A stretch of 64,000 nucleotides of DNA from Chrysomallon squamiferum (taxonomy: Eukaryota > Mollusca > Gastropoda > Neomphalida > Peltospiridae), in assembly GCA_012295275.1 (NCBI GenBank), contig CM022665.1, positions 48,729,064-48,793,063 on the forward strand. Reading direction: 5' to 3'. Under the pieces are notes generated by a model. It saw only the letters and a list, made by a program, of their open reading frames with translations. It made no database searches and was not told the origin of the DNA. Positions within the stretch are counted from its first letter, which is position 1. The number at the start of each line of letters is the position of its first letter. Shown here piece by piece: positions 47,207-59,066 of this stretch. Both the position numbers and the translations under genes were made by a program.

Positions 47207-48270
47207 TTTGTTATTTATCACTTTAGGATGAGTTATAACCCAAGAACAAGACTTTTAGAACTTTATAAAATTAGCTGGGTCTTTTATCCTTTTTTTTATG
47301 TTTTTCTTCTCCTTTTTGTTTGCTATATTAAGTGTTAAAACTGGTGAATATCTGTTAATAGTACCAAAATCTTCAAACAAATATAATTTAATAAGCATAT
47401 GTGTGTATGTTAAGAGTGTATCGTTACTTCTCATCTGATAACTTCTATATTTCTAATGTTGTTCTACTTTTTTATTAGCAAAGGCTAGATTTTATTACTG
47501 GCAAAGACTAATAAATAATTTTAGACTTGTGATCTTATTTAATACTTAGACAGAAATACAAAGTTTGTAATGATTCTATATGGTTTTCATTTATAGTGAT
47601 GAAATGACAACTATTATATTGTAAATGGTTATTTTATTTTTATTTTTTTATATTTAATGCTTAGGTCTGTTAAAATGGTTTACAATTTTTACCACTGAGA
47701 GATTTATGATATATAAAACAAAATATTTTAGTTTTGTGGAATAGATATGATGAGGAATTGACTGCACAGACTGGCAGTTGTGTGAATAATATTGTATAAC
47801 TATAATGCTAATATGGAGTGCTAATTATTTTTCTTATTCATGTTAATGTATGATTTAATGGTATCTGAATGAGGTCTCTATCACGTAAAACGAGTAACAT
47901 GAGACTGAAATATATTCTGTGACACATACACTCATTTCATTTAGACAGATATCTATTAAAACATTTATAATTATTGGCTTCTGTCATATGATTTAGTATT
48001 GAAAAAACTGAAATATAATTATATTGTATTGCTAAACTGCCTGGAGACAGCTGAAATGTCACTATATCTTCTTTACTGAACAAGGTCATCACTAGTTACA
48101 ATTTCGACTTGATAAACAAAATTCTAATAACTAGAAGAAACAATGGTAGTTTATCTTATTTCTGATCATCTGTGAACATATAAAACAAACGAAAAAACAG
48201 CAGACAACCGAAGGGCTTAGAATCAGCTTAGAACACTGTTGTCAGTTAACTGGTATACTGAAGTGTCAAA

Positions 48271-48304
<34 letters not shown>

Positions 48305-48573
48305 TAAAGTATCCTTTATATAGATAGACACATAGACTGACAGATATATATTTTTAAAGTAGTTTTTTGATAGTACAATGCAGCTAAATGTAACTGATAA
48401 ATTTAACTCTTCAGACATAATGGGTTTTACGAAATCGATCAGCAAACGATCCAAAAATATTTCTCATTTCTTTGGGTTTTGAAAAATCTGGTTCATTATA
48501 ATTTATTGTTTGTGCAGAATAAGCAGCTATATCTATGTGAAGTGTACTAGAAATAATCAGTTTATCAGATATT

Positions 48574-48677
48574 TTATCTGTTTGAACTGTCGACATCACA
48601 CGGTGCTTTCTGTGAAGCATTTTCTAATTCCTGTAACGCATCTACTTTCAGTTTAACTAGAATATCAAAGAACATAA
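48574..48677 (-). CDS. Conserved terminal exon-like block, unit copy 3
   Basis: Same length (104 nt), acceptor, frame and stop as 14,780-14,883; reads FFDILVKLKVDALQELENAS. The tail differs by a few residues. Product unknown. Confidence 0.4.
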
Positions 48678-48999
48678 CTGCAAAAGAATAAATAACCCAT
48701 AAAATAATACAATTTTTTCCCTCTATATTTCATTGTTTTGGAATTTACTTGTTATATTTATTGAATATGTGTCAATCTTTATTTCAGTTTCCTTATGACA
48801 AACAGCAACATTCCAATATGAACCCCTGAATACAATTACATAAGAGAAAACTTTGTCTATTATTGAGAGCAATTATCTTTGTAAATAACGAAATGAGTTC
48901 TGAAAATAAAACGGAAGTACACTTCTAGAAATTAAATAATAATTTAAATAATTTAATAAACAATAAATTTCTATACAAGATAGTAAACGTCATAGAATA

Positions 49000-49062
49000 A
49001 TAATAATAATAATAAAAGTAATAATAATAGTAATAGTAATAACAACAAAAGCAACAACAACG

Positions 49063-49158
<96 letters not shown>

Positions 49159-49172
49159 ATAATAATAATAAT
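49000..49172. repeat. AAT/CTG/CTA compound microsatellite
   Basis: Contains a pure CTG run of about 8 units between CTA runs. The CTG expansion is absent from the corresponding place in unit copy 1 (15,215-15,240). Confidence 0.95.
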
Positions 49173-49437
49173 AATCCATAGCGTGTTTGGAAAGAAACTA
49201 ATTCAGCACTACGGCTGTGTCAAATGTCAGAAATATGATTTAACTTTGTACAACATTTGTGTGTCCTCTGATTGATAATTATATTTAACAGTTATTAATG
49301 AAAGAAAAAATATTTTATGTATTTTAAAGCATTAAAACTATTTTAACATTAAATTAGTGATATACTCACACGTTCCATTGTTTTATCCCTGCTTTGTAGG
49401 ATGTTGAAATCGTCTTTGGATTTCTAAAAAATATGTT

Positions 49438-49696
49438 TTACTTCCTTGTATACTATTGGTTTCAGTTCCACGAATATGTACAAGGGACGTAACTTAGAAT
49501 GACAAGTTACAAACTACATTTATGGGAGTAACTATTACAATTATTTTGTTATTCCTAAACCGTTAATAAATAAATATATTATTATTATTATTATTATGTT
49601 GGTAATTATGTTTCGTAAATAGCTGCCACTCTTTATTTAAGTTTATTTGTGGTAAACAGCAACATTCCAATATGAAGCCCTGAATACAATATCATA
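49438..49696. repeat. Truncated start of a further repeat unit
   Basis: Begins like 15,518 but jumps after about 135 bp to a later part of the unit (TTA repeat and the AACATTCCAATATGAAGCCC block) before stopping at the insertion. Confidence 0.8.
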
Positions 49697-49935
49697 TTTG
49701 GTGGGGCGACCGGCACTTTTCACACGTGTCGGGCAACCCTTGCCCCACTTTTGAGTTTGCCACGTGCGTAGAAAAAGTTATTGCACTTTGAAAAAGGTAC
49801 TCCTAGCATTTTCAACGAAACTTGAAAAAAATCGATTTTCAAAAATTGAAAATCCGTGTGGCACTATTCCGTGTGGTCGGGAAAAATATTTCAACGTGTG
49901 CAAAAGGTGCGCGCCGTCGGGGCGAGTGTGATCAG
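49697..49935. mobile_element. G+C-richer insertion with imperfect inverted ends
   Basis: An abrupt change of composition. The left end carries GGGCGACCGGCACTTTTCAC followed by ACGTG. The right end read in reverse carries CCGACGGCGCGCACCTTTTG followed by CACACGT, an imperfect inverted repeat. Inside is the palindrome GATTTTCAA...TTGAAAATC. It replaces the end of exon 13. It may be a small transposon, a chimeric join or foreign DNA. Confidence 0.55.
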
Positions 49936-50165
49936 GCCCATTTTGTAGTAACATCAAGATGAAGTCCAAAGACCAGACATGATTACGCATTTCCTTTTTC
50001 TTACAAAATGGTTTCAAATGTAATGACAAGTTGACTGTCTTGCGTTTTATTTGCTTAAATGCCATATAGGCATGGTCCCAAATGTTTTCACTAATGAAAT
50101 TGTAAGCTGTTAATACGCAGACTGAATCTTTCACTGGCTTTAGGCCAGGAATCAGTTGGCTAGAT
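49936..50165 (-). pseudogene. TRANK1-like: Broken exon 13 of copy A
   Basis: Matches the first three quarters of exon 13' (SVCVLTAYNFISENIWDHAY, KPFCKKKEMRNHVWSLDFIL, LLQNG). The acceptor AAG of copy B is ATG here, so the AG is lost. The end and donor are removed by the insertion. The frame is otherwise open. Confidence 0.8.
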
Positions 50166-50682
50166 TTGCATTAAAAAATAAAGAAAAAAAAAAAACAAAA
50201 CACAAATATATTTAACTTAGAAATTATGTTTGTACAAAACAGTTGTATTTGTGAAGAGATTAATATAAAATATTTTATTACAAAATAACTTTTATGTTAA
50301 ATAAATATTATAAACACAGATAAGCATAACTGACAAGCATAACATTTTCATGTATTTTAATGCCTTGAATTCTTCAACAGTTTCTTATAAATTATCTTGC
50401 TACAAAGGCATCTGAAATCCAATATATGTTACCTAAGTTTATTAATATAAAGTTAAGTAACAGTCATGTAAACCACAAAAAATGTGACAAATTTATTGAT
50501 GTAAAGTTATGTAATAATATGTACCATTATGCCCAGACATGAACAAAATGTAATGTACACATTTTTTAATACTGTAATGAAATAGAAAATAAGAATTGAT
50601 TAATTAATCTGCTGAAGAAATTTTCGATGTATACATTCTACCTCTTCTAAATATTTACAATTTTATACATGTATTATCTTAC
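50166..50682 (-). other. Intron 12 (copy A)
   Basis: AT-rich, aligns to copy B intron 12. Confidence 0.7.
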
Positions 50683-50848
50683 CTTTACTCTCCACCTTAT
50701 GAAAAAGAATGATAATCTCTGAAAGAATCTCAGTCTCAATACTGTTGTCAGCTGTGGCTTGTAGCAAGTTGTAAGCATTGGTGAAAGCTTTCAATGCTTT
50801 CTTCTCATTATTCAAAGCCTGGAATGAACCTCCAACTCTCACTTGAGC
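50683..50848 (-). CDS. TRANK1-like: TRANK1-like exon 12, copy A (TPR)
   Basis: 166 nt, acceptor ATTTGCAG and donor GTAAGA, phase 0-1. It encodes AQVRVGGSFQALNNEKKALK and AFTNAYNLLQATADN. It leaves one base; the next intact acceptors that fit this phase are exon 8' or exon 10' of copy B. Confidence 0.87.
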
Positions 50849-51448
50849 CTGCAAATATAATTTTTTTATATCATTCAAATGCAATATAATTTTGTATTAG
50901 TTGTTACCAAAAATACCTCTAAAATATTACATTTAAAACTCATCATTTAATAGTGTTACTACTGCATGTTGAAAATATTTCACAATTATTCCATTTAAAT
51001 ATCTTGTAATAAGCTGAAACAAAACATATCTCTAAAATATTACATCTAAATATGTTGTATCTATATGTCAATTATAGCAGAAAATGTTTCTATAATTTTA
51101 AAATGTTGGAAAACCTCTATCAATTTAGTTAACTAATACATGTTACATGAAAAATGTATTGTGAATTATCTGTAAATAATTTTAGAAAATATTTGTATAT
51201 CATTACATTTAGAATATGTTGTAATTAAATGTTTGTCCTGATAGAAAATCTAAATGAAGTCATTTGAATAAATAGTTTTTTTCTTTTATTTATATATTTA
51301 TTTATTATTATTAATATTTAGATTTTGTATTTTTTTTATTCATTTTTTATTTTTTATTATTTAATTATGTTTATGATTTTTTTAGTTAACTTTTATTTCA
51401 TTTTATTCTATTCAATTCTGTTTTATTTTATCTAATAAACAGTGATAC
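50849..51448 (-). other. Intron 11 (copy A)
   Basis: AT-rich with T-rich stretch 51,275-51,400. No gene. Confidence 0.7.
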
Positions 51449-51753
51449 TTTGTGCCAGGTTGGGTCATATCCCACACTTTGTTTGGCTTCATGAAGTGCT
51501 TCATTTGACAACCCAAGTTTGAGAAAACACTCTGCTCTGTTTCCATACAACACTGATAAATCATGGCGTTCTTCTTGTGTCAGGTCTGAGATGGAATCTT
51601 TCCTTTCTTTGTGAAGTTTTATAGCCTCATTGTAATGACAAACAGCTGCTGGATAGTTCTGATTATTGAACTCCTTGTTACCTTCTTCTTTAAATAATTT
51701 TGCTCTTGATAGTACATCCAGATTCTCACAGATGCTAGGTTCTGAAGGTTTCC
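51449..51753 (-). CDS. TRANK1-like: TRANK1-like exon 11, copy A (TPR)
   Basis: 305 nt, acceptor TGTTTTCAG and donor GTATCA, phase 1-0. TPR sequence KLFKEEGNKEFNNQNYPAAV and LYGNRAECFLKLGLSNEALH. Confidence 0.9.
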
Positions 51754-52121
51754 CTGAAAACAGAAAAGTAGCTAAACAACCAAAATGGCTAAAGCTATTT
51801 ACTATAAGTCAGTCTATGAAACAAAAAGAACATTGTGATTCATCACATTTAAGATTCAAACTACTTTCAGTTAAGTCATTTCAGGTACTGAATACATATT
51901 AAACTCTGCAGTTTCAAATTGCTCTTTATAAATGATCTGATGAAAAATACAAATCTGGTTGATGTGTACTGGTGTTTTAACACTTGAAAATATTTCATGA
52001 ATTAATATTTTGTCATAATTTTTATATATATTTATAGTTTTAATAGCAATACAAATTTTAGCTGTCAGCATTTCATTCATTTTATTCTGTTTTTGTAACA
52101 TAGAAATAAATTTATAAATAC
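51754..52121 (-). other. Intron 10 (copy A)
   Basis: AT-rich, same layout as in copy B. Confidence 0.7.
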
Positions 52122-52388
52122 CATGTTTATCACTACTGAGGAGTCTGCCAAGAGAACTAAAACATGGCACCAAATCTTGAGGTCTCAAGCCACTGTTATC
52201 ACATACATTTGCATCAAACCTGTAGTCAAGTAATATCTGAGTAAGTTTTACACCAATTGCTGATTCTCCTCTGTCAGAAAGATCACAAATGATATGAAAC
52301 AATGTTTTCCCTTTGTCATTTTGTAGCTGTCTCTGTCTGGTAAGCTTTGGATCAATCTTCAGAACCTGACACATCAAGGCAGCATTTC
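52122..52388 (-). CDS. TRANK1-like: TRANK1-like exon 10, copy A (ankyrin)
   Basis: 267-nt phase 1-1 exon, acceptor TTTGTCAG and donor GTATTT. QNDKGKTLFHIICDLSDRGE and LDYRFDANVCDNSGLRPQDL are ankyrin repeats. Keeps the canonical NSGLRPQDL where copy B has NNFLRPQDL. Confidence 0.9.
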
Positions 52389-53191
52389 CTGACAAAATAT
52401 TTTTAACAATCATTATACTACAATGAATTGTGTTTAAACCAGTGATTCTCAACTCAACACAACCTTAAGACACCATAAAAACACTAGACTTGATAAAAGC
52501 TATATATATATACTGTATGAAGACTTTGAAACCACTACAAATTCATCTTATTAATTGTTTTTGTTAAATGTTTGTCTCAAACCTAAAACATTTGAAATAT
52601 GACACTGAAAAACAGTGTTTTACATAATATATTGATGATTTATTATTGATTGTTAAATATCAGACATGTTCTTTAACAGCTACAAAACAAGTAAACAAAT
52701 GTTTTTATTGCTGAAAAACTAAAGGATTCAATATACACAGAGCAATAGTCACTCTGGTACTTCTTTGTGTAGTGACTGCTGATGTAGCAAAATGAACAAA
52801 CTCACAGTTGATCCAGTGACCTACCATATTTAATGTCTGAGCTGTGGCAACTAGTCAGGGATTAACAATTATTGGTTTTATGAAAGGTTATTACTGTTCA
52901 GCAGACTGTTACTTTAAATATTACTAGTCAACCCATGCACATATTTCTTTTATTTTGAAAAAGAATCACACAACAAGCCATTTTCTTAAATTTTTTATTA
53001 CAGTTATGTGATACATAATACAAATAATAATAATAATAATAAATAAAAAAATAACAAGGCTATTTAATGATGAAAATTAAAAACCAAACCAAAAAAATTT
53101 AACTAATCTGCACTAAATGGAAAAAAGTCTATTGCATTAACTGATAAAAGAACCAATCAGCCAACATACACTAACTGAAAAAGCAACTAAC
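52389..53191 (-). other. Intron 9 (copy A)
   Basis: About 800 bp, AT-rich, no other feature. Confidence 0.7.
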
Positions 53192-53417
53192 CTGCTAACA
53201 TGCACATTTTGATGACAGTGTGAAATGGTGGTGTGTTTGTTGATGTTGTCAGTGTTTCCAGTGAGGCATTCTGTGACAGTAAAACCATTAACAGCTCATC
53301 AGCCCAAGCAACAGGAGCATCAGCAATGGAATGAAGTGTAGCAGATGAAGCAAGGAATTTTGCAGCTATTCCTTGTGGCTTTGGCCAAAAATCTGTATCC
53401 TTTACCACCATACCAAC
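53192..53417 (-). CDS. TRANK1-like: TRANK1-like exon 9, copy A
   Basis: 226 nt, acceptor CATCTAG and donor GTTAGT, phase 0-1. DTDFWPKPQGIAAKF, IADAPVAWADELLMVLLSQN, ETLTTSTNTPPFHTVIKMC. Two codons shorter than copy B, frame kept. Confidence 0.87.
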
Positions 53418-53628
53418 CTAGATGTTGTTGTTTTTTTATAAATTATTTATTTGTTTTATTTTTTTATTCTTTTATTTTTATTTTTTATTTATTTATTTTT
53501 TATTTTTTCTTGATGTTTTTTTTCAACTGCTTATGTATGAAATTTGTTCCATTATTAATTTTTTCATGAGGAATAATCATTTTTTATTTTGAATTAGTCA
53601 AGGTAAAAACTCTTGGAGAATAACTCAC

Positions 53629-53780
53629 CTGTGGGACAGGTACAGGTTTGTAATTAACTCCCATCACCAAGATTTTCACAGACAACCAGTTTCCATATTT
53701 ACTGAGTGTTTCAACAATTCTCAGCCAAGATGCAGAATAATGCTGAGATATTTCACTGAGTTTATTCAGTAATATCGAAC
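53629..53780 (-). CDS. TRANK1-like: TRANK1-like exon 8, copy A
   Basis: 152 nt, acceptor TATTGAAAG and donor GTGAGT, phase 1-0. ISQHYSASWLRIVETLSKYG followed by NWLSVKILVMGVNYKPVPVP. Confidence 0.88.
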
Positions 53781-54137
53781 CTTTCAATAATAGTAATAAT
53801 TAAAATATGGTAATAGTAAAATTAATAATAATTATAATCATAATGTGAGCAATAATAATATTCAAAAATTAACAACAATTACACTATGTAAAATGACAGT
53901 TTTTATACAATTTAATTCTACTTTTTTACAGTTCTTGTTTTTCTATCATAATTTCATATGTATGTAGACAAAGTTGGTTTTTTATTGTTATTATTATTAT
54001 AATATATATTAATAAACTTATGTGGTTCAGTCAGTGTAATTTTTCTACCATGTAGCTAGTTTCCTCAGTGAAATGCATCTATTTATATTCATAGCTAGTT
54101 TGGGGTTTTAGAAAATAAACAAGTAGGAAAATAATAC
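53781..54137 (-). other. Intron 7 (copy A)
   Basis: AT-rich, no other feature. Confidence 0.65.
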
Positions 54138-54300
54138 CTGAATCTTCAAGAGGGGGCAACAAGCGTGCAATCTCCAGCATAAAAGATGTTTTTGAATTTT
54201 CATCAGGATGAACTGCATGAATTAGCCCAGATATAAAAACATCAAAGGCTTTAGAAAGTTTATTTTCTGATTTGTATGCTTGGCCTAGTTGCCAGTGTCC
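54138..54300 (-). CDS. TRANK1-like: TRANK1-like exon 7, copy A (TPR)
   Basis: 163 nt, acceptor TTATGGCAG and donor GTATTA, phase 0-1. It encodes GHWQLGQAYKSENKLSKAFD, a TPR helix B/A pair continuing exon 6 (SSYYK-GHWQLGQAY), then MLEIARLLPPLEDSG. It has no internal Met at its start. Confidence 0.88.
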
Positions 54301-54593
54301 CTGCCATAAAGTTAAAATAATGTATAATGAAAAGCAAGTGTCTTGTCAGTGGCATTAAATCAGCTGTAAAAAACCCAAATAGTAGCAGACTATAATATAA
54401 TATATATATTTTAAAATAAAAGCAACAGTTACTACTACTACTACTACTACTACTAATAATAATAATAGTATGTCAGTATTTATCAAATCATAAGAAATAC
54501 TTAGAATGAAACTGTACCTTAAACAGATCATATACACACACACACACACCTAAAATATATTTATGAAAGAAATTTTTCTCTTCTATAAAATAC

Positions 54594-54847
54594 CTTGTAA
54601 TAGCTGGAGTCTGCCGTTACTGCATTGTGTGCAGACGCCAGTGCATTCTTGTAGTCACCCATGTTGGAATAAACAAGAGAACAATTGCTGTGTAGAATAG
54701 CCAGTTCTGTTTTCAGTGAATTCTCTTTCACTGCTAGTACAATGGCTGCCTCATAATATCTCAGTGCCTGTTTGTTGTCATTTTGTTTGTGAGCCCTGTT
54801 TCCAGCTTCTAGAAGCATTGCAGTTTTCTGCCTTATATTTTCATCTA
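54594..54847 (-). CDS. TRANK1-like: TRANK1-like exon 6 (TPR)
   Basis: 254 nt, phase 1-0, acceptor TGCTCTAG (a second AG three bases on gives one residue less) and donor GTATTT. TPR: MLLEAGNRAHKQNDNKQALR, YYEAAIVLAVKEN, HSNCSLVYSNMGDYKNALAS. Begins the second TPR-ankyrin module. Confidence 0.9.
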
Positions 54848-55101
54848 CTAGAGCAATGCATTGAAAAGATAAACATTAATATTTAATTTCTAAAATAACT
54901 ATTTCCCAATTTCTCTGTTATAATGTGTATACATTTATGTTAATAGATATGTTTGAGGATTATGGTATTATTATTGTCATATTGTAATCTTAAATGAAAC
55001 ATAATTTCTGAAAATAGTTTGATTAACAATGTGGTTTCATTGTCTTAAGATTATGCTCATACAGAGGTGTCAAAAATATTTAAATATTTTAATTACTTTA
55101 C

Positions 55102-55371
55102 CTTTCTTCTGAGAAATATTTAACAAGATTCCATAAGCAGTACTTTTCTTGTCTAGGTAGTCAATGGGCAGCTTTCCATGTCTGTCACGTATATTAGTCC
55201 TACATCCATAGCTGAGTAACAGCTTTAGCAGAGCATCTCCACTTAATGAATTAATTTTCTCTGGTTTCACAATGATGTGAAGAGCTGTTTCTCCAAACTG
55301 ATTCTGGTTGTCAATTTGCATCCAGGCTGCTGGTATGTTTTCCATCGTGTACTTGAACAAATCATGCACAC
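55102..55371 (-). CDS. TRANK1-like: TRANK1-like exon 5 (ankyrin)
   Basis: 270-nt phase 1-1 exon, acceptor GTTTTTAG and donor GTAAAG. NQNQFGETALHIIVKPEKIN and LLLSYGCRTNIRDRHGKLPI are ankyrin repeats. Two partial descendants exist at 10,312 and 17,926. Confidence 0.92.
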
Positions 55372-56160
55372 CTAAAAACACACAAGGAAAAGTCATCAGG
55401 TCAAAGACAGTGACTTGGAATATACAAAATATATATAAGGAGACATGCTTTTGACATGACTGTTTAGAAAATGTACATAAAAGTTTTAATTTAAGATAAA
55501 TGTTTCAGGTTTTGTGGAAAAGGAAGTCTATATACACAGATTACATAATAATAATGCATAACATCAGCCCTATAGCCATTATAAGTGGAAATATGGTTTT
55601 TAATACTTAATTTTTTATGTTTTATAAGACATCTTTCTCTTTTATAGCATCCCAACAGTTTTGGGAATATGCAGCATGAAAACTATTTGTGCTAGAGTTT
55701 CCAAGTTTGGAATATAAATATTTAAATACAAACACTACGAAATGACAGAAAGAAAGTGATGGAAAAATCAACTATATTCTATACAACCTTTATACAACTT
55801 TCTTTTGTTTCAAAATACGAATGAAAAACATATTTAAAATATATATATATATATTTCTTTTGAAGGATGTAAACAAAGGCTAATCCTTTTCTGTTATTTT
55901 GTAGGGTTTGGGTTCCATAACATAAAAAATTACATTTGTTTTATTTTCTCCACATTTTCACACAACAATGAAGTTTATTCTGAAGGTGAAAAAGTCAAAC
56001 TATAGCTTTAGTTATTAACTTTGTTAACAGTTCTGATTGTTTATTTATATTTTTATTAATGTATTTAAAAAACTGTTTATAATACTAAAAGAAATTAAGT
56101 AAATTTATTTAGATAACATGCATTTCTTTTTAGAAGGGAGGTAATTCTAGTAAGTTGCAC
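55372..56160 (-). other. Intron 4
   Basis: About 790 bp, AT-rich. No gene or repeat family recognised. Confidence 0.65.
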
Positions 56161-56520
56161 CTGTTTGTAAAGCAGTGATCAGTGCTGATATTGGGACTGG
56201 TTCATCAGGACTGCAGCAAATTTTATTAACATCAGCTCCTTTCTTCAGAAGACAGACAGCCAGATTAATTCCCCAGCTTTTTAAATCTGAGTCACTGAGA
56301 GTGCAAAGAAAATTTCTGACCACAATGCCATGTGCAGAGCATTCTGCTGCCACACCTTCTAATGGACAGTTAACAGAAAACGAGCCAACTAGGACCAAGG
56401 TCCGTACAGCCTCCCAGTTGTCAGTGGATGCCAGCTGTTGTACAACTTTTGACCATACTGCAGTGTCTGTTGGAAGATCAAGTGAAGCTAAAGCATCCAT
56501 GCTTTCAGGATCCTCAGTTT
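56161..56520 (-). CDS. TRANK1-like: TRANK1-like exon 4
   Basis: 360-nt phase 1-1 exon, acceptor TCAAACAG and donor GTGCAA. Helical ANK-like region: VWSKVVQQLASTDNWEAVRT, LVLVGSFSVNCPLEGVA, INLAVCLLKKGADVNKICCS. Continues into exon 5 (LQTG-VHDLF). Confidence 0.88.
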
Positions 56521-56792
56521 CTGTTTGAGAAATTAGAGAAATCATTAACAAAATAACAATTATATATATATATAAAGAAATAACTAAAACATCTAGAATC
56601 AGAACACACTTTATACAACAACTGAAACAGTTAACAGAGACCACAATAACAAAAATTATTTCAGTTGATTTTTGACAATAAATCTTTTCAAATAATAAAA
56701 GATGACAGTTATAACTAATAAAAAAGGAAAAAATATTTACTCAGATGGGAAGTGTGTGTGTGTGTGTGTGTGTGTGAGGTAAAACTACTGAC

Positions 56793-56952
56793 TATAGAGC
56801 ACAGGAACTGTAATTGCCATTTCTGCCAGCACTTGAACCTGGTCCTCTTTGTGTAATGATAACCCTTTTCTTCTCCATAGATCTGTCAAACACAACGCAC
56901 ATTCACGCAAAGAACCAGACCTTTTGTGTGCTGTTGCTGCTCTCCAATACCC
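56793..56952 (-). CDS. TRANK1-like: TRANK1-like exon 3 (TPR)
   Basis: 160 nt, acceptor TTGTTTTCAG and donor GTCAGT, phase 0-1. GYWRAATAHKRSGSLRECAL completes the TPR of exon 2 (PDWWK-GYWRAA). The donor was chosen because it alone keeps phase with exon 4. A TG microsatellite (56,753-56,776) follows closely in the intron. Confidence 0.87.
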
Positions 56953-57301
56953 CTGAAAACAATTAGCCAAAAAATATATAAAACAATTTTTGAGAGTTTT
57001 GTAATGCTGTTTTATTTATATCATTTACCAATTACCTTCTTTAAAAAAAAAATTTAAAAAAAATTATTCTTTTATATGTATATTATGGTAAATATTGTTT
57101 TTCATTATTAATTCACAATTTAGTAAGATTTGTTTTCTCTAATAGCATATGTCAGTAAATAGATTACGATATTTTCTGGGTTTTAATTGTTGCTAATTAT
57201 TTACCTTTTATTAAACTAATAATAATAATATTAAACAATGGATATTTAATTTATATTATTATGCAAAATGATGATAGTTATAAATATATTATTTCAATGT
57301 A

Positions 57302-57347
<46 letters not shown>

Positions 57348-57925
57348 ACTTAAAATATTATTCCTACATTAAACTGTTAACATACTTCAAAAATAATCTA
57401 CACAGTAATTTCTAATTTATATAATTTGTTTAAGTGATATTTATAATGTAATTTAGGTTCTCATGCAAATGGTCATGATATGTTTAACTGAAAAGAATTT
57501 TATTTCATTTTTAGCAATCAATCTTTGTTAATAACAAAGTATGATAATATAACAGAGGCACAGAGGTTGACTGAGATTATTTCAGAGATTATCATACTTT
57601 TTCATCAGTTGGAGAGTAAAGGTAAAATAATACCTGTACAAAACTGTAAATATTTACTTTAGAACAGATGGAAAATATAGATCAAATATTCAAATTACAC
57701 AAAGAGTTGTCGCCATGAACAAAAAAGATAAGTATGTGGAAATATGTCAGATTTATCTAGACACATTTGTAACATGTTTTGAACTTTAACCATGTTGTAG
57801 AACTGATTAAGTTTGATGATTATCAACACTTTGTACTAAACTGTCAATGTTTTCTGATTAATTAACTTCAGTATCAGAGTAAAATACAGATATTCAAATA
57901 TAGTCCTGTTTATTGCATAAATTTA
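56953..57925 (-). other. Intron 2, distal part
   Basis: AT-rich with (AAT)n at 57,300-57,341. No gene. The rest of the intron is the minisatellite below. Confidence 0.65.
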
Positions 57926-57929
57926 CAAA

Positions 57930-58760
57930 GAGTTGTATCTGAAGTGACATGCATACCAAAGTAACAAAGTGATGTGTTTAAAGTGATATACATTACAAAT
58001 GGGCTGTATCAAAAATGGTTGTGTATAAAGAAGAATCAGGTTTAAAGTGACACGTATAACACAGTTGTTTAAAAGTGACATGTGTAACACAGTTGTTTAA
58101 AAGTGACTTGTATAACACAGTTGTTTAAAAGTGACATTTATAACACAGTTGTTTAAAAGTGACCTGTATAACAAAGAGTTGTTTAAAACTGACATGTATA
58201 ACAAAGAGTTGTTTAAGTGACATGTATAACAAAGTTGTTTAAAACACATGTATAACACAGTTGTTTAAAAGTGACTTGTATAACAAAGAGCTGTTTAAAA
58301 CTGACATGTATAACAAACAGTTGTTTAAAAGTGACATGTATAACAAAGAGCTGTTTAAAACTGACATGTACAACATGAGTTGTTTAAAGCTGACATGCAT
58401 AACACAGTTGTTTAAAACTGATATGTATAACAGAGTTGTTTAAGAGTGACATGTAAAATAAAGGGTTGTTTTAAAAGTGACATGTATAACAAACAATTGT
58501 TTAAAAGTGACATGTATAACAAACAGTTGTTTAAAAGTGACATGTATAACAGTTATTTAAAACTGACATGTATAACAAAGAGTTATTTAAAAGTGACATT
58601 TATAACAAACAGTTGTTTAAAAGTGACATGTAAAATAAAGGGTTGTTTTAAAAGTGACATGTATAACAAAGAGTTGTTTAAAAGTGACATGTATAACAAA
58701 GAGTTGTTTAAAAGTGACATGTATAACAAACAGTTGTTTAAAAGTGACATGTATAACAGG
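57930..58760. repeat. 30-bp minisatellite in intron 2
   Basis: Some 25-28 imperfect copies of the same unit as at 44,525-45,112 (AACAAAGAGTTGTTTAAAAG plus TGACATGTAT), more diverged and with length variants. It ends about 60 bp from exon 2. Confidence 0.95.
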
Positions 58761-58821
58761 ATTTTGTTCTAGAAGACATATTTAGCAAAGGAGTGTTTAA
58801 AATAATATACAAATAACAAAC

Positions 58822-59066
58822 CTTCCACCAGTCTGGACAGAGACTAATACACTGTTCAGCATTTTTCAAAGCTTCCTGTGGAAATCCAAGTTTGATGAAA
58901 ATCAGTGAACGATTGCTGAATATCTTAGCAAGTTCTTCTTTAGCCAAATCAAGATTCACAGCAATGTCAATGGCTGCATCATAACAGCCAAGAGCATCTC
59001 CAAATCTGTTTTGTTTTAAAAATGTTTCTGCTGCATCTGTAGCACTTTGAAGCTGCATGAACTCAT
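58822..59066 (-). CDS. TRANK1-like: TRANK1-like exon 2 (TPR)
   Basis: 245 nt, acceptor TTTACAG and donor GTTTGT, phase 1-0. TPR: AAETFLKQNRFGDALGCYDA, LAKIFSNRSLIFIKLGFPQE, ALKNAEQCISLCPDWWK. This is the first TPR of the protein. Confidence 0.92.

Larger units (their letters stand above)
46110..49430. repeat. About 3.3 kb repeat unit, copy 3
   Basis: It follows the same order of blocks as 12,295-15,515 and 15,518-17,855 and is most like the latter at the start. (ATT)n at 46,885-46,930; AAT/CTG/CTA run at 49,000-49,172. Next unit start at 49,438. Confidence 0.87.

Noticed and set aside
58261-58772. Open frames on the plus strand in the intron 2 minisatellite
   Set aside because: Same artefact of the 30-bp unit; intron position between well-supported exons 2 and 3.
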